From NCBI GenBank assembly GCA_963741845.1, contig CAVUJV010000016.1:186001-250000 (forward strand): a DNA stretch of 64,000 nt, read 5' to 3'. Shown here piece by piece: positions 16,397-26,905 of this stretch. The DNA is from Roseiarcus sp963741845. Its GTDB lineage: Bacteria > Pseudomonadota > Alphaproteobacteria > Rhizobiales > Beijerinckiaceae. The translations under genes and the position numbers were made by a program. Position 1 is the first letter of the stretch, and each line of letters opens with the position of its first letter. The notes under the pieces are model-generated. The model searched no databases and was not told the origin of the DNA. It was given only the letters and a program-made list of their open reading frames with translations.

Positions 16397-17197
16397 CTAA
16401 TGCACGCGCTGGAAAATGCGGCCCCAGCGGACCGCCCATGGCCATTTCCAGACCTGCCAGGCGGGCGCGTCGTCGGCGATGGAGAAGAAGATCAATTCGC
16501 CGCGTCCGATCAGATTCTCGAAGGGGACGTAGCCGACGCCGCCCTGGTCTCCCGCAAGCCGGGAGTCGCTCGAATTGTCCCGATTGTCGCCCATCATGAA
16601 GTAATGGCCGGGGGGCACGTCATAGACGGAGGTGTTGTCGAAAGTGCCCTCGTCCCCGTCGATCTGGATGATCTCATGCTTCACGCCGCCCGGCAGCGTC
16701 TCCATGTAGCGGGGCGCCTCGATCGGACGGCCGAAATGATTGACGGTCGGATAGGGCGCGATCGGCTCGCGCGGAACCTCCACGCCATTGATGAAGAGCC
16801 GTCCATGCTGGACCTGGATCTTGTCGCCGGGCAAGCCGATCAGGCGCTTGATGTAATCGGTCTCGCCGTCGCTCGGCAGCTTGAAGACGATGATGTCGCC
16901 GCGCTTGGGCTGCGAGGCGAAGATGCGCCCGGGCATGGCCTTGGGAAACAGGTCCAGGAAGCCGGGCAGCGAATAATGGGAGTAGCCGTAGGCGTATTTC
17001 GAGACGAACAGGTAGTCGCCCACGAGCAGGGTCGGCACCAGCGACCCGGAAGGGATGTTGAACGGCTGGAAGAGAAGGGTGCGGACGACGAGGGCGATGA
17101 GGAGCGCCTCGATGATCACCTTGACGGTTTCCCACCAGCCCTCTTCCTTCTTGGCGACGGGAACGCCGGCCGCGGTCTTCAAGCTCTTCTCGCTCAT
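16397..17197 (-). CDS. lepB: signal peptidase I
   Basis: LepB removes signal peptides from exported proteins at the inner membrane. The 266-residue protein has one N-terminal membrane segment (about 25-45), the catalytic Ser52 in IPSGSLVPTLLVGDY (Leu replaces the usual Met after Ser), the catalytic Lys117 in DYIKRLIGLPGD, and the MGDNRDNSSDSR box near residue 208. It is the first gene of lepB-rnc-era. Confidence 0.95.
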   Translation of the reverse strand: MSEKSLKTAAGVPVAKKEEGWWETVKVIIEALLIALVVRTLLFQPFNIPSGSLVPTLLVGDYLFVSKYAYGYSHYSLPGFLDLFPKAMPGRIFASQPKRGDIIVFKLPSDGETDYIKRLIGLPGDKIQVQHGRLFINGVEVPREPIAPYPTVNHFGRPIEAPRYMETLPGGVKHEIIQIDGDEGTFDNTSVYDVPPGHYFMMGDNRDNSSDSRLAGDQGGVGYVPFENLIGRGELIFFSIADDAPAWQVWKWPWAVRWGRIFQRVH

Positions 17198-17339
17198 TTA
17201 CGGCTAAAGCCCTTCATGTCGGGGGGCCGTCGAGGTGGGTGGCGGCATGAGTCTTCCTATACAAAGACCATCCGTCCCCGCCAAGCGGCGGGCGCGCTCT
17301 TGGCGCCCGATGTTGGCGCAAGGATGGCGGGTTTTCGGA

Positions 17340-18308
17340 TCAGGGGGCGAGTACGATGGAGCCGGTCGTCTCGCGCCCTTCGAGGGCGCGATGCGCCTCC
17401 GCGGCCTCGCTGAGCTTCATGCGCCGGCCAATATGGATGGTCACGTCGCCGCTGCCGACTGCGCGGAAGAGATCGCGCGCCATTTTTTCGAGCCGGGCCC
17501 GGTCCGCCATGAAGGTGAAGAGCGTCGGCCTCGTCGCGAACAGCGACCCTTTTCGCGCGAGAAGTCCGATATCGAACGCCGCGATCGGCCCCGAGGCGGA
17601 GCCGAAGCTCGCAAACATTCCGAACGGGCGCAGACAGTCCAGCGAGGCCGGAAACGTATCCTTGCCCACCCCGTCGTAGACGACCGCGCATTTCTTGCCC
17701 TTGGTGATTTCGTCGACGCGCTTTGCGAAATCCTCCTCGCGGTAGAGGATCGTGTGATGCGCGCCGGCCTTTTTCGCGAGCCTGGCCTTTTCGGGAGAGC
17801 CGACCGTGCCGATCACCGTCGCGCCAAGCGCCCGGCCCCATTGGCAGAGGATGAGGCCGACGCCGCCCGCCGCCGCATGAACCAGGATCGTGTCGCCCTC
17901 CTTCACGCGATAGGTCTGGCGCAGCAGATATTGGGCGGTGAGCCCCTTGAGCATCATCGCGGCCGCTGTGTCGTAGCCGACCGCGCGCGGAAGCTTCAGG
18001 AGAACGGCCGCCGGGACATTGCGCTCTTCGGCATAGGAGCCGGGAGGGCCCGCATAGGCGACGCGGTCGCCCGGCTTGAAGTCCTTGACGCCGGCGCCGA
18101 CCTCGACGACCTCCCCTGCCCCCTCCCCGCCCGGCGTGAAGGGCAGTGCGATCGGATAGAGGCCGGTGCGGTGGTAGGTGTCGAGGAAATTCACGCCGAT
18201 CGCATGGTGGCGAACCCGGACCTCGCCCTTCCCCGGCTTCGGCAAATCGTACTCTTCGAGCGTCAGAACCTCGGGTCCGCCAACTTGATGGATGCGAATC
18301 GCGCGCAC
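17340..18308 (-). CDS. NADPH:quinone oxidoreductase (zinc-independent MDR family)
   Basis: The GTG at 18308, with AAGGAGA just upstream, gives 322 residues starting VRAIRIHQVGGPEVL, the normal N-terminus of quinone oxidoreductases. The Rossmann motif is HAAAGGVGLILCQWGRALGA near residue 148. The structural and catalytic zinc ligands of alcohol dehydrogenases are absent, as expected for QOR-type enzymes. An open frame continues upstream to 18698 but covers tRNA-Glu, so it was rejected. Confidence 0.9.
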   Translation of the reverse strand: MRAIRIHQVGGPEVLTLEEYDLPKPGKGEVRVRHHAIGVNFLDTYHRTGLYPIALPFTPGGEGAGEVVEVGAGVKDFKPGDRVAYAGPPGSYAEERNVPAAVLLKLPRAVGYDTAAAMMLKGLTAQYLLRQTYRVKEGDTILVHAAAGGVGLILCQWGRALGATVIGTVGSPEKARLAKKAGAHHTILYREEDFAKRVDEITKGKKCAVVYDGVGKDTFPASLDCLRPFGMFASFGSASGPIAAFDIGLLARKGSLFATRPTLFTFMADRARLEKMARDLFRAVGSGDVTIHIGRRMKLSEAAEAHRALEGRETTGSIVLAP

Positions 18309-18387
18309 GGCGCTCTCCTTGAAGGAAGGTGGGGCGGAAGAATTGTCAGGGCGGCGCTCGACTCGCAAGCCTTGCGTCCATCGCCCC

Positions 18388-18416
18388 TTGCGCCGGCGAA
18401 TTGCGGCCCGTATAGC
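18388..18416 (+). promoter_or_regulatory. predicted promoter of tRNA-Glu
   Basis: TTGCGC and TATAGC are separated by 17 bp, about 48 bp upstream of the tRNA. The -35 box is only half consensus. Confidence 0.4.
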
Positions 18417-18464
18417 AGCCGCAGCTTCGAACCGCCGGAGCTCAGCGCCTGCCGCTGAATTTGC

Positions 18465-18540
18465 GCGCCCATCGTCTAGCGGTCCAGGACGCCGCCCTTT
18501 CACGGCGGAAACACGGGTTCGATCCCCGTTGGGCGCGCCA
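18465..18540 (+). tRNA. tRNA-Glu (TTC)
   Basis: The acceptor stem pairs GCGCCCA with TGGGCGC, the anticodon stem CCGCC/GGCGG closes the loop CTTTCAC with anticodon TTC, the T arm contains GGTTCGATCC, and CCA is encoded. Confidence 0.96.
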
Positions 18541-19001
18541 GTCCCGTCTCTGAAAGATTTTTTGATCGGCCTCGCCCGGAAATCGCCTTCCTTGAGGCTC
18601 AAGCAGGCAATCGCGCGCTTTCGGGGAACGGGTGCGCAGTTCGGGGAGGCAAAAATGAAAACCCCGCGCCGGCGGAAGGCAATGCCGGCGCGGGGCATAT
18701 CCGGCCGGTGGGGAGACCGGCCCGGGGATGCCGCGCCATTAGGGGAGAAGTAGCGCGGTATGGGTTATCTTATGCCCTGACGGGCCGGGAACGGCAACAA
18801 TACAAATATGTGGAGGCGCTTGACACAGTCCCGCGATCTGCCTCCCCAAGTTCGCATGCCTTTCCGTCAGGCTGAACGACGCCAGCCCGCCCGGCCCGGA
18901 AAGGCGGCCAAGTAGTATTGCGCAGGTTTCTCTTCTTTTTTATCCAGAGCGATCCGGCTAGGGTTGTGCGCGTAAACAGGGTTTTGCGGGACTACGCTCC
19001 G
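18541..19001. other. intergenic region with strong hairpins downstream of tRNA-Glu
   Basis: No gene is seen. A perfect 12-bp stem (CCCCGCGCCGGC at 18662-18673 with GCCGGCGCGGGG at 18684-18695, 10-nt loop) is followed by a smaller hairpin CCGGT/ACCGG near 18705-18720. Neither is followed by a U-tract. They may end the tRNA transcript or belong to a structured RNA. Confidence 0.45.
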
Positions 19002-19841
19002 ATGCCGCGCCTTTGGCTTTTCTTGCTTGCCGTCTTCGCTCTGGGCGCGGCCGGAGCCCGGGCCGATGAGGCGACGCCCAGCCCGGGGCCGACGGCCGTG
19101 CCCGAGATCGCGCCGGGCTTCCTCAAAGGCTATTTGCCAAAGGAGGAGCTCCCGAACAGCGCCGCGCTCTTGCCGCCTCCGCCAGCGCTGGGTTCAGCCG
19201 CGGAGGCGCTCGATCAGGACGTGGCGCGTGAGGCGCTTGCGCTGCGCGACACGCCGCGCTGGAAGGTCGCAGCCCTCGACGCGGGCCTCAAGGAAGGGAC
19301 CGCCGTCACCGCCTTCTCCTGCGCCCTCGGCGTTCCGATCAGTGCGACGGACACCCCGCGCACCTATCTGATGCTCCGCCGGGTCCTGACGGACGCCGGA
19401 CTGGCGACGAACACGGCCAAGCGCGAATACCGGCACGCCCGGCCCTTCATGATGGACTATTCGCCGATCTGCACTCCGGACGACGAAGAGGATTTGCGCA
19501 AGGACGGCTCCTATCCGTCGGGCCATTCCTCGGTCGGATGGGCCTGGGCCCTTACGCTGGCTCAAGCCGCGCCCCAGCAGGCCGACGCCATCCTCAAGCG
19601 CGGCCTGCAGTTCGGCGAGAGCCGGCTCGTCTGCAACGTCCATTGGGAAAGCGACGTGGTCGAAGGCCGCACGGTCGGCGCCGTCACCTTCGCGAAGCTC
19701 AATGCGAACCCGGACTTTCTCCGGGATCTCGCGCTTGCAAGGGACGAGATCGCGGCCGTGCGCGCCAAGGATCTGCCGCCGAGTCGCGATTGCGCCGTCG
19801 AAGCGAAGGCTCTCGCGGCGACGCCGGCCTTCAGGCCCTGA
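19002..19841 (+). CDS. class A acid phosphatase (PAP2 superfamily)
   Basis: This 279-residue periplasmic phosphatase has a signal peptide (about residues 1-22) and the three-part PAP2 signature: KREYRHARPF near residue 150, YPSGHSS near residue 180 and SRLVCNVHWESDVVEGR near residue 213 with the nucleophile His. The order and spacing match non-specific class A acid phosphatases such as PhoN. The ATG at 19002 places the signal peptide correctly; the frame is open from 18918. Confidence 0.9.
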   Translation: MPRLWLFLLAVFALGAAGARADEATPSPGPTAVPEIAPGFLKGYLPKEELPNSAALLPPPPALGSAAEALDQDVAREALALRDTPRWKVAALDAGLKEGTAVTAFSCALGVPISATDTPRTYLMLRRVLTDAGLATNTAKREYRHARPFMMDYSPICTPDDEEDLRKDGSYPSGHSSVGWAWALTLAQAAPQQADAILKRGLQFGESRLVCNVHWESDVVEGRTVGAVTFAKLNANPDFLRDLALARDEIAAVRAKDLPPSRDCAVEAKALAATPAFRP

Positions 19842-19845
19842 CGGG

Positions 19846-20739
19846 TCAGGGCTCGCCAAGCCGCGCCCGCACGAATTCGCCCATCCGCATCAGCGCGCGC
19901 CGCCCGTCTTCGAGTTGCGCGTTCCAAAGCGGGAAAGCGTGGATCATATGCGGCCAGACTTCGAGAGTGACCGGGGCGTCCGCCGCCCCTGCCGCGCCTG
20001 CGAATCGAACGGCATCGTCGAGGAGGGTCTCGGCCGAGCCGACCTGGATCAGCGTCGGCGGAAGCCCGCGCAGGTCCGCGAAGAGCGGGGAGACGAGCGG
20101 ATCCTTCCGATCGACGCCGGCCGGGAGATAGGCGCTGGCGAGCTCCTCGAGGTAAGCCGCGTGGATGAGCGGATCGACGTCGTTCTTGGTCGCGAGCGAC
20201 GCGCCTGACATCGTAAGATCGGTCCAGGGCGACACAAGCCACAGGCAGGCCGGTCCCGGTTGCCCCGCCCGTCGCAGTTCCTGCCACAAGGCCAGAGTGA
20301 GGCCCGCGCCTGCGCTGTCGCCGCCGACCGCGATCGATTCGGGCGCGATCCCCTCGTCCCTCAGCCATCGCCACGCTTTCATCGCGTCCTGCACCGCCGC
20401 CGGATACGGATGCTCCGGCGCGAGCCGATAGCCGGCCGCCAGCGTCCGCAGGCCCGCCGCCCTGCCCGCTTCGGTCGCCATGTTGCGATGACTGGCGATC
20501 GAGCCCGAACAATAACCGCCGCCGTGGAAAAAAAGCAGAACGCGCGAAGCGTCGCTCTCCGGCGCGATCGACTGCTCGGCGGGCATGCCGTCGATCTCGA
20601 TCTCCTCCAGGACGATGTCCCCGGCGACCGGCGAGGCCGCGCCGACCTCTTCGATGCGTCGTCGCCGCTCCTCCCAGCCGACAGGCCGCGGCTTCGACAT
20701 GAGGAGCGCGCGAACGGCGTCGATCTCGCTCGTATCCAT
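19846..20739 (-). CDS. alpha/beta hydrolase of the hormone-sensitive lipase family
   Basis: The 297-residue protein has the oxyanion-hole motif FFHGGGY near residue 73, the nucleophile in GDSAGAG near residue 143, an acid in the DPLVSPLFADL region, and the catalytic His in HMIHAFPLW near residue 266. These define the HSL (family IV) esterases. The ATG at 20739 was chosen; the frame runs on upstream into the MFS gene. It is seven bases after the MFS gene and likely co-transcribed with it. Confidence 0.88.
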   Translation of the reverse strand: MDTSEIDAVRALLMSKPRPVGWEERRRRIEEVGAASPVAGDIVLEEIEIDGMPAEQSIAPESDASRVLLFFHGGGYCSGSIASHRNMATEAGRAAGLRTLAAGYRLAPEHPYPAAVQDAMKAWRWLRDEGIAPESIAVGGDSAGAGLTLALWQELRRAGQPGPACLWLVSPWTDLTMSGASLATKNDVDPLIHAAYLEELASAYLPAGVDRKDPLVSPLFADLRGLPPTLIQVGSAETLLDDAVRFAGAAGAADAPVTLEVWPHMIHAFPLWNAQLEDGRRALMRMGEFVRARLGEP

Positions 20740-20746
20740 CAGCGCC

Positions 20747-22387
20747 TCACCTGTCTTTGTCTCCCCGCCATCGGTGATGCTGGCGCTTCGGAGCCACAAG
20801 GTAGCGCACGGTCGCCGGCGACCGCAAAAACTTCGAGGCGCGCTCTTCGACGAGCACATCGGCCTTTGTCTGGCGCCCGGTGCGATACTTGAGTTCAAGG
20901 AGCGAGCGGACGAGACTCGTTTCGATAAGGCGGCGGGGATCGTTCGGGTCCTCGAACACGTTCCACGCATAGGCGCCGTCCCGCATCCGCTCGCGTCCGA
21001 TTTCGCGAAGCAGCCGCAGGAACTCCCGCCGCTCGCCCGGCTCAACCCGATATTCGGTCGTGACCAGGATCGGACCCTCGTCGTCCTGCAGTCTCTCGAC
21101 GAACGCGGGAGCGCGCCAATGCATGGAAGGCGAAAGATCCAGCGCCGCGCCTGTCTCCAGCCGGAACCGCCGGGTCAGGAGAACATTCGCGGCTGCGCCC
21201 GCCGCCGCCACGGACAGCGCAAAGGGCAGTCCATTTTTGTCCGCGACCGCGCCCCAGAGCGCGCTGCCCAGGGTCATGGCCCCGAAATAGGCGGTGAGAA
21301 AGATGGCGAGCCCCCTGCCCCGCACCCAGTCAGGCAGGGCGACCTGCGCGGAGACGAACATCGTCGTCATCACCACGATCCACGACATGCCGGCCAGGAA
21401 GCTCGCGAGGAACAGGAAAGCCCCATTCGGAGCCGCGCCGAACAGGCCGAGCGCGGCCGCGGTTCCGACGATGCCGGCCGCCGCCGCGCGGTCCGGGCCG
21501 AAGCGCGCCTTCATGGGTTCGAGCGCAAAGGATCCGACGATCGAGCCGAGGCCGAGCACCCCCATGAGGGCGCCATAGAACTCCGGGCTGTCGCCGAGGC
21601 GCTCGCGCGCGATCAGCGGCATCAGCGCCCAATAGGCGCTGGCAAAAGGAAAGAAGGCGAGCGCCCGAATCAGGGTCGAATCGAGGTCGCGGTTGTTGCG
21701 CGCGTAGCGAATCCCCACGCTCAGGGCCATGACGAAGCGTTCCGCCGGAAGCGCCTCGGGCGGCCGGCGCGGCGGCCGCCACCAGACAAGCGCTGCGAGC
21801 ACGGCGAAACTCGTCAGGCAATAAACCCAGAACGGCAGGACGATGCTGACCGCGGAAATCGCAAGGCCGCCAAGCGCGGGGCCGATCGCGCGGCTCACGT
21901 TATAGGCGGCGTTATTGAGCGAAATCGCGCTGTCGAGCTGGTCCTTCGCCGCCAGCATCGGCGTGATGATCTGCCAGGCGGGCGCCGCAAGGGCCCCCGT
22001 CGCGCCGAGCAGGAAGGTTGTCCCGAGCAGGCCGAACGGCGTCGCGAGCCGGAAAGAGACGAGCAGAGCGAAGACGACGCCGGCCGCGACGACCGCCGCC
22101 TGTGCGACGATCAGGAGGCGCCGGGGATCGACGACGTCGGCGAGCGCGCCGGCCGGAATGGTCAAAAGGAACATCGGCGCCATCGTCGCGACCTGCACCG
22201 CGGAAACCATCAGCGGGCTCGGATTGAGCGAGGTCATGAGCCACGCCGTCGCCGTGTCGAACATCGCGATGCCGACGCTCGAGAGCGAGCTTGCGATGAG
22301 AATTACCGTGAAAGGCGTATTGGCGAAGACGCCCCAGCGCGAGGGCGGCAGCGCTGCGCCTTCCGCGGAGGTTGAATGACTGGTCAC
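20747..22387 (-). CDS. MFS transporter with C-terminal ferredoxin-like extension
   Basis: This 546-residue protein has about 12 membrane helices (residues 25-415) of the MFS_3 (EntS-like) group, with the loop motif GALADVVDPRRLL near residue 80. The last 120 residues are soluble and start PILVTTEYRVEPGERREFLRL, a dimeric alpha/beta-barrel (antibiotic monooxygenase-like) fold found fused to some MFS_3 proteins. The substrate is unknown. The esterase follows at seven bases. Confidence 0.88.
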   Translation of the reverse strand: MTSHSTSAEGAALPPSRWGVFANTPFTVILIASSLSSVGIAMFDTATAWLMTSLNPSPLMVSAVQVATMAPMFLLTIPAGALADVVDPRRLLIVAQAAVVAAGVVFALLVSFRLATPFGLLGTTFLLGATGALAAPAWQIITPMLAAKDQLDSAISLNNAAYNVSRAIGPALGGLAISAVSIVLPFWVYCLTSFAVLAALVWWRPPRRPPEALPAERFVMALSVGIRYARNNRDLDSTLIRALAFFPFASAYWALMPLIARERLGDSPEFYGALMGVLGLGSIVGSFALEPMKARFGPDRAAAAGIVGTAAALGLFGAAPNGAFLFLASFLAGMSWIVVMTTMFVSAQVALPDWVRGRGLAIFLTAYFGAMTLGSALWGAVADKNGLPFALSVAAAGAAANVLLTRRFRLETGAALDLSPSMHWRAPAFVERLQDDEGPILVTTEYRVEPGERREFLRLLREIGRERMRDGAYAWNVFEDPNDPRRLIETSLVRSLLELKYRTGRQTKADVLVEERASKFLRSPATVRYLVAPKRQHHRWRGDKDR

Positions 22388-22681
22388 CGCCGGGACTCCA
22401 AACGGCTTCTAGCGCGCGGCGCTCATCCGGCCGGCGACAAGATCGGCGCGCGGCCGCGGGGCGCCCGCATTTTCAACGGAGACAACGGTCAGTTCCATGC
22501 GGTTCGCTCCGGGTCCATGCGGGATCATACGCGCCTCCGCCGCGTCGGCAACGTGCGTCGCAGGCGACTCGTTGGCTCGTGCGGCAGACGGGGGTTGCGT
22601 CAGGCGCTCGAACAGGATTTGTCTCTCCCAGCCCTCCCCGCGGCCTTCCGCCGCTTCCCTTTCCGATCCATCGGCCGCCAG

Positions 22682-23188
22682 ATGTATCCTCCCGACCTCA
22701 TCGCGCGCGCGGCGGCTTTGCTGGAACGATGCCGCGAAGCCGGCCTCAAGGTCGCGACGGCTGAATCCTGCACCGGCGGGCTTGTCGCGGGTCTGTTGAC
22801 CGAGATCCCCGGATCTTCGGCGGTGGTCGAGCGGGGCTTCGTCACCTATTCCAACGAGGCGAAGCAGGAAATCCTCGGCGTCCCCGCGGAAACGGTCCGC
22901 GCCCGCGGCGCGGTCAGCGAGGAGACCGCGCGGGCCATGGCCGAGGGCGCGCTGAAGGCCTCGCGGGCCGACATTGCAGTCAGCGTCACCGGCGTCGCGG
23001 GACCGGACGGCGGGTCGGCGGAGAAGCCGGTCGGGCTTGTCTGGTTCGCCTGCGCCCGGCGCGGCGCGGCGACGGTCGCGCGGGTCGAGCGGTTCGGCGA
23101 CATCGGGCGGGGCGCCGTGCGCCTCGCGTCGGTCGAGGTCGCGCTCGCGCTGCTGGAGGCTGCGGCCCGAGCCCCGAGGGCTGCCTGA
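22682..23188 (+). CDS. pncC: nicotinamide-nucleotide amidohydrolase PncC (CinA C-terminal domain)
   Basis: The 168-residue protein is a stand-alone CinA C-terminal domain: TAESCTGGL near residue 26, the VVERGFVTYSNEAKQEILGV stretch, and SVTGVAGPDGG near residue 100. It deamidates nicotinamide mononucleotide in NAD recycling. The ATG at 22682 begins MYPPDLI; longer frames from 22376 contain low-complexity sequence without conservation. Confidence 0.9.
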   Translation: MYPPDLIARAAALLERCREAGLKVATAESCTGGLVAGLLTEIPGSSAVVERGFVTYSNEAKQEILGVPAETVRARGAVSEETARAMAEGALKASRADIAVSVTGVAGPDGGSAEKPVGLVWFACARRGAATVARVERFGDIGRGAVRLASVEVALALLEAAARAPRAA

Positions 23189-23212
23189 ACCGAAGACGTC
23201 CATTGGAGCAAC

Positions 23213-24172
23213 ATGCGCGATTTCCTCATCGACACCGACACCGCCTCCGACGATGCGGTCGCCATCATCATGGCGCTGGAAGCGCCCGACGTGCGGGTGC
23301 TTGGGCTGACGACGGTCGCGGGCAACGTGAGCCTCGAACAGGGGACGAAGAACGCGCTGCTCACCGCGGAGATCTGCAAGTCCGACGTGCCCGTCTTCAA
23401 GGGCGCCGCGGCGCCGCTGACGCGCGCACACGATCACGCGCACTGGTTTCATGGTTTCGACGGGCTCGGCGACAACGGATTTGTCCCGAAGTCGCGCGAG
23501 GTCGAAAGCGAGCACGCGGTCGATGCGATGCTCGGACTTGCCGAAGCCAATCCCGGCCTCACGCTCGTCACCCTCGGGCCGCTCACCAACATCGCGCTCG
23601 CGCTCGCCCGTCATCCCGGGTTTGCGGAGAATATCGGGCGCTGCGTGATCATGGGCGGGGCGCCCTGCTGCGAGGGCAATGTCACGCCCGCCGCCGAATA
23701 CAACATCTGGGTCGATCCCGAAGCTGCGCGGATCGTGTTCCGCTCGAAGCTTCCGATCGAGATGGTCGGCTGGCACGTCTCGCGCGGCGCCTCGGTGCTG
23801 ACACATGACGAGATCGCGGAGATCGAGGCCCTCGGCACGGAGAAGGCGCGCTTCGCCGTGCGGTCCAACAGCCGCGCAATGCAAGCCTATCATACGCAGA
23901 CTGGCGAAACCGGACTCTCGCTGGCCGACCCGACCGCGATGGCGATCGCGCTCGACCGCTCGGTGGGGATCACATGGTCGCGTCATCGGGTCGCGATCGA
24001 ATGTTCGAGCGAACTCACGCGCGGCATGACGATCGTGGACCGCCTCGACGTCAGCGAGGACGAGAACAACGCGCAGGTGTGGAAAGCGCAGGCAAGCGAG
24101 GCAAAGGCGGACGTCGTCTGGACCTTCGATTCCGCCAGGTTCAAGTCTATGCTGAAGGCTGCGCTGGCCTGA
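23213..24172 (+). CDS. inosine/uridine-preferring nucleoside hydrolase
   Basis: The 319-residue protein opens with the calcium-binding signature of the family, DTDTASDDAVA (residues 8-18), and has TLGPLTNIALAL near residue 120 and NIWVDPEAA near residue 164. It hydrolyses N-glycosidic bonds of ribonucleosides. It lies 24 bp after pncC, so the two genes may form a nucleotide/NAD salvage unit, which fits the 8-oxoguanine deaminase only loosely. Confidence 0.9.
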   Translation: MRDFLIDTDTASDDAVAIIMALEAPDVRVLGLTTVAGNVSLEQGTKNALLTAEICKSDVPVFKGAAAPLTRAHDHAHWFHGFDGLGDNGFVPKSREVESEHAVDAMLGLAEANPGLTLVTLGPLTNIALALARHPGFAENIGRCVIMGGAPCCEGNVTPAAEYNIWVDPEAARIVFRSKLPIEMVGWHVSRGASVLTHDEIAEIEALGTEKARFAVRSNSRAMQAYHTQTGETGLSLADPTAMAIALDRSVGITWSRHRVAIECSSELTRGMTIVDRLDVSEDENNAQVWKAQASEAKADVVWTFDSARFKSMLKAALA

Positions 24173-24191
24173 GGCGCCCGGAGACCCGCCG

Positions 24192-26245
<2,054 letters not shown>

Positions 26246-26338
26246 ACATTGTTGCGGGCCGTCGCGAATCGGCCCATCACGCAGTCCAATCACAGGCGCT
26301 GGAGGCGTTCCAGCCAGGGCGGAACGGGGCAGGAGAGA

Positions 26339-26851
26339 ATGGCTTCGACACGACATTTCGGATGGGCCGCGCTGGGGCTGGCCTCTCTTCTCGCGCTTGC
26401 CGGCTGCGCGTCCAGCCCGGTTCCGACCCAGGTTCCGACCGCGCAGAGCGTCGCGGGACTTGAGCCGTCAGGAACGGTCACCATGACTCAGGTGTTCGCG
26501 GGCGGCATGGGCGTGGGCAAGGGCACGCTGACCTTCCAGGGGAAGACCTATCCGTTCAAGCTTATCGGAACGGTGATCGGACCGGGCAGCGTCTCCAAGG
26601 CCGACGTCAGCGGCGACGTCTACAAGCTTGAGGACCCCTCGCAATTCTCGGGACCTTGGGTCGAAGGAACGGGCGCTGTCGGTCTCGAAACCGCGCAGAC
26701 CGGCGATCTGTGGCTGGAAAACAAGGCCGGCGTCATCATGCACCTGACCGGCACACAGACGGGCGTGACGCTTTCGCTCGGCAAGAACGAGATCATGATC
26801 GAACTCGGCAAGCCGACCGGCAAAGCAAAGACAAAAGCGAAAGCGGAGTAG
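26339..26851 (+). CDS. putative lipoprotein of unknown function
   Basis: The 170-residue protein has a signal peptide ending in the lipobox ALAGC (Cys near residue 23), then a beta-rich domain (GKGTLTFQGKTYPFKLIGTVIGPGS) and a short Lys-rich tail. The ATG at 26339 is preceded by AGGAGAG. I do not recognise the family. It probably forms its own transcript, ended by the hairpin at 26864. Confidence 0.72.
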   Translation: MASTRHFGWAALGLASLLALAGCASSPVPTQVPTAQSVAGLEPSGTVTMTQVFAGGMGVGKGTLTFQGKTYPFKLIGTVIGPGSVSKADVSGDVYKLEDPSQFSGPWVEGTGAVGLETAQTGDLWLENKAGVIMHLTGTQTGVTLSLGKNEIMIELGKPTGKAKTKAKAE

Positions 26852-26863
26852 CGCGACGCTGAA

Positions 26864-26894
26864 GCCTCCCTCTCCCCGGGCGGAAGAGGGAGGC
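26864..26894. terminator. hairpin between convergent genes
   Basis: A perfect 10-bp stem (GCCTCCCTCT / AGAGGGAGGC) with an 11-nt loop lies between the lipoprotein stop and the convergent aldo/keto reductase stop. It has no clear U-tract. Confidence 0.5.
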
Positions 26895-26905
26895 TCAGGC
26901 GCGCC

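Noticed and set aside
17340..18698. 452-codon version of the quinone oxidoreductase
   Set aside because: It would translate through tRNA-Glu (18465-18540). The GTG at 18308 has a good ribosome-binding site and the family N-terminus.
20585..22375. 596-codon open frame on the plus strand
   Set aside because: It is antisense to the MFS gene, is made of charged low-complexity sequence, and has no recognisable domain.
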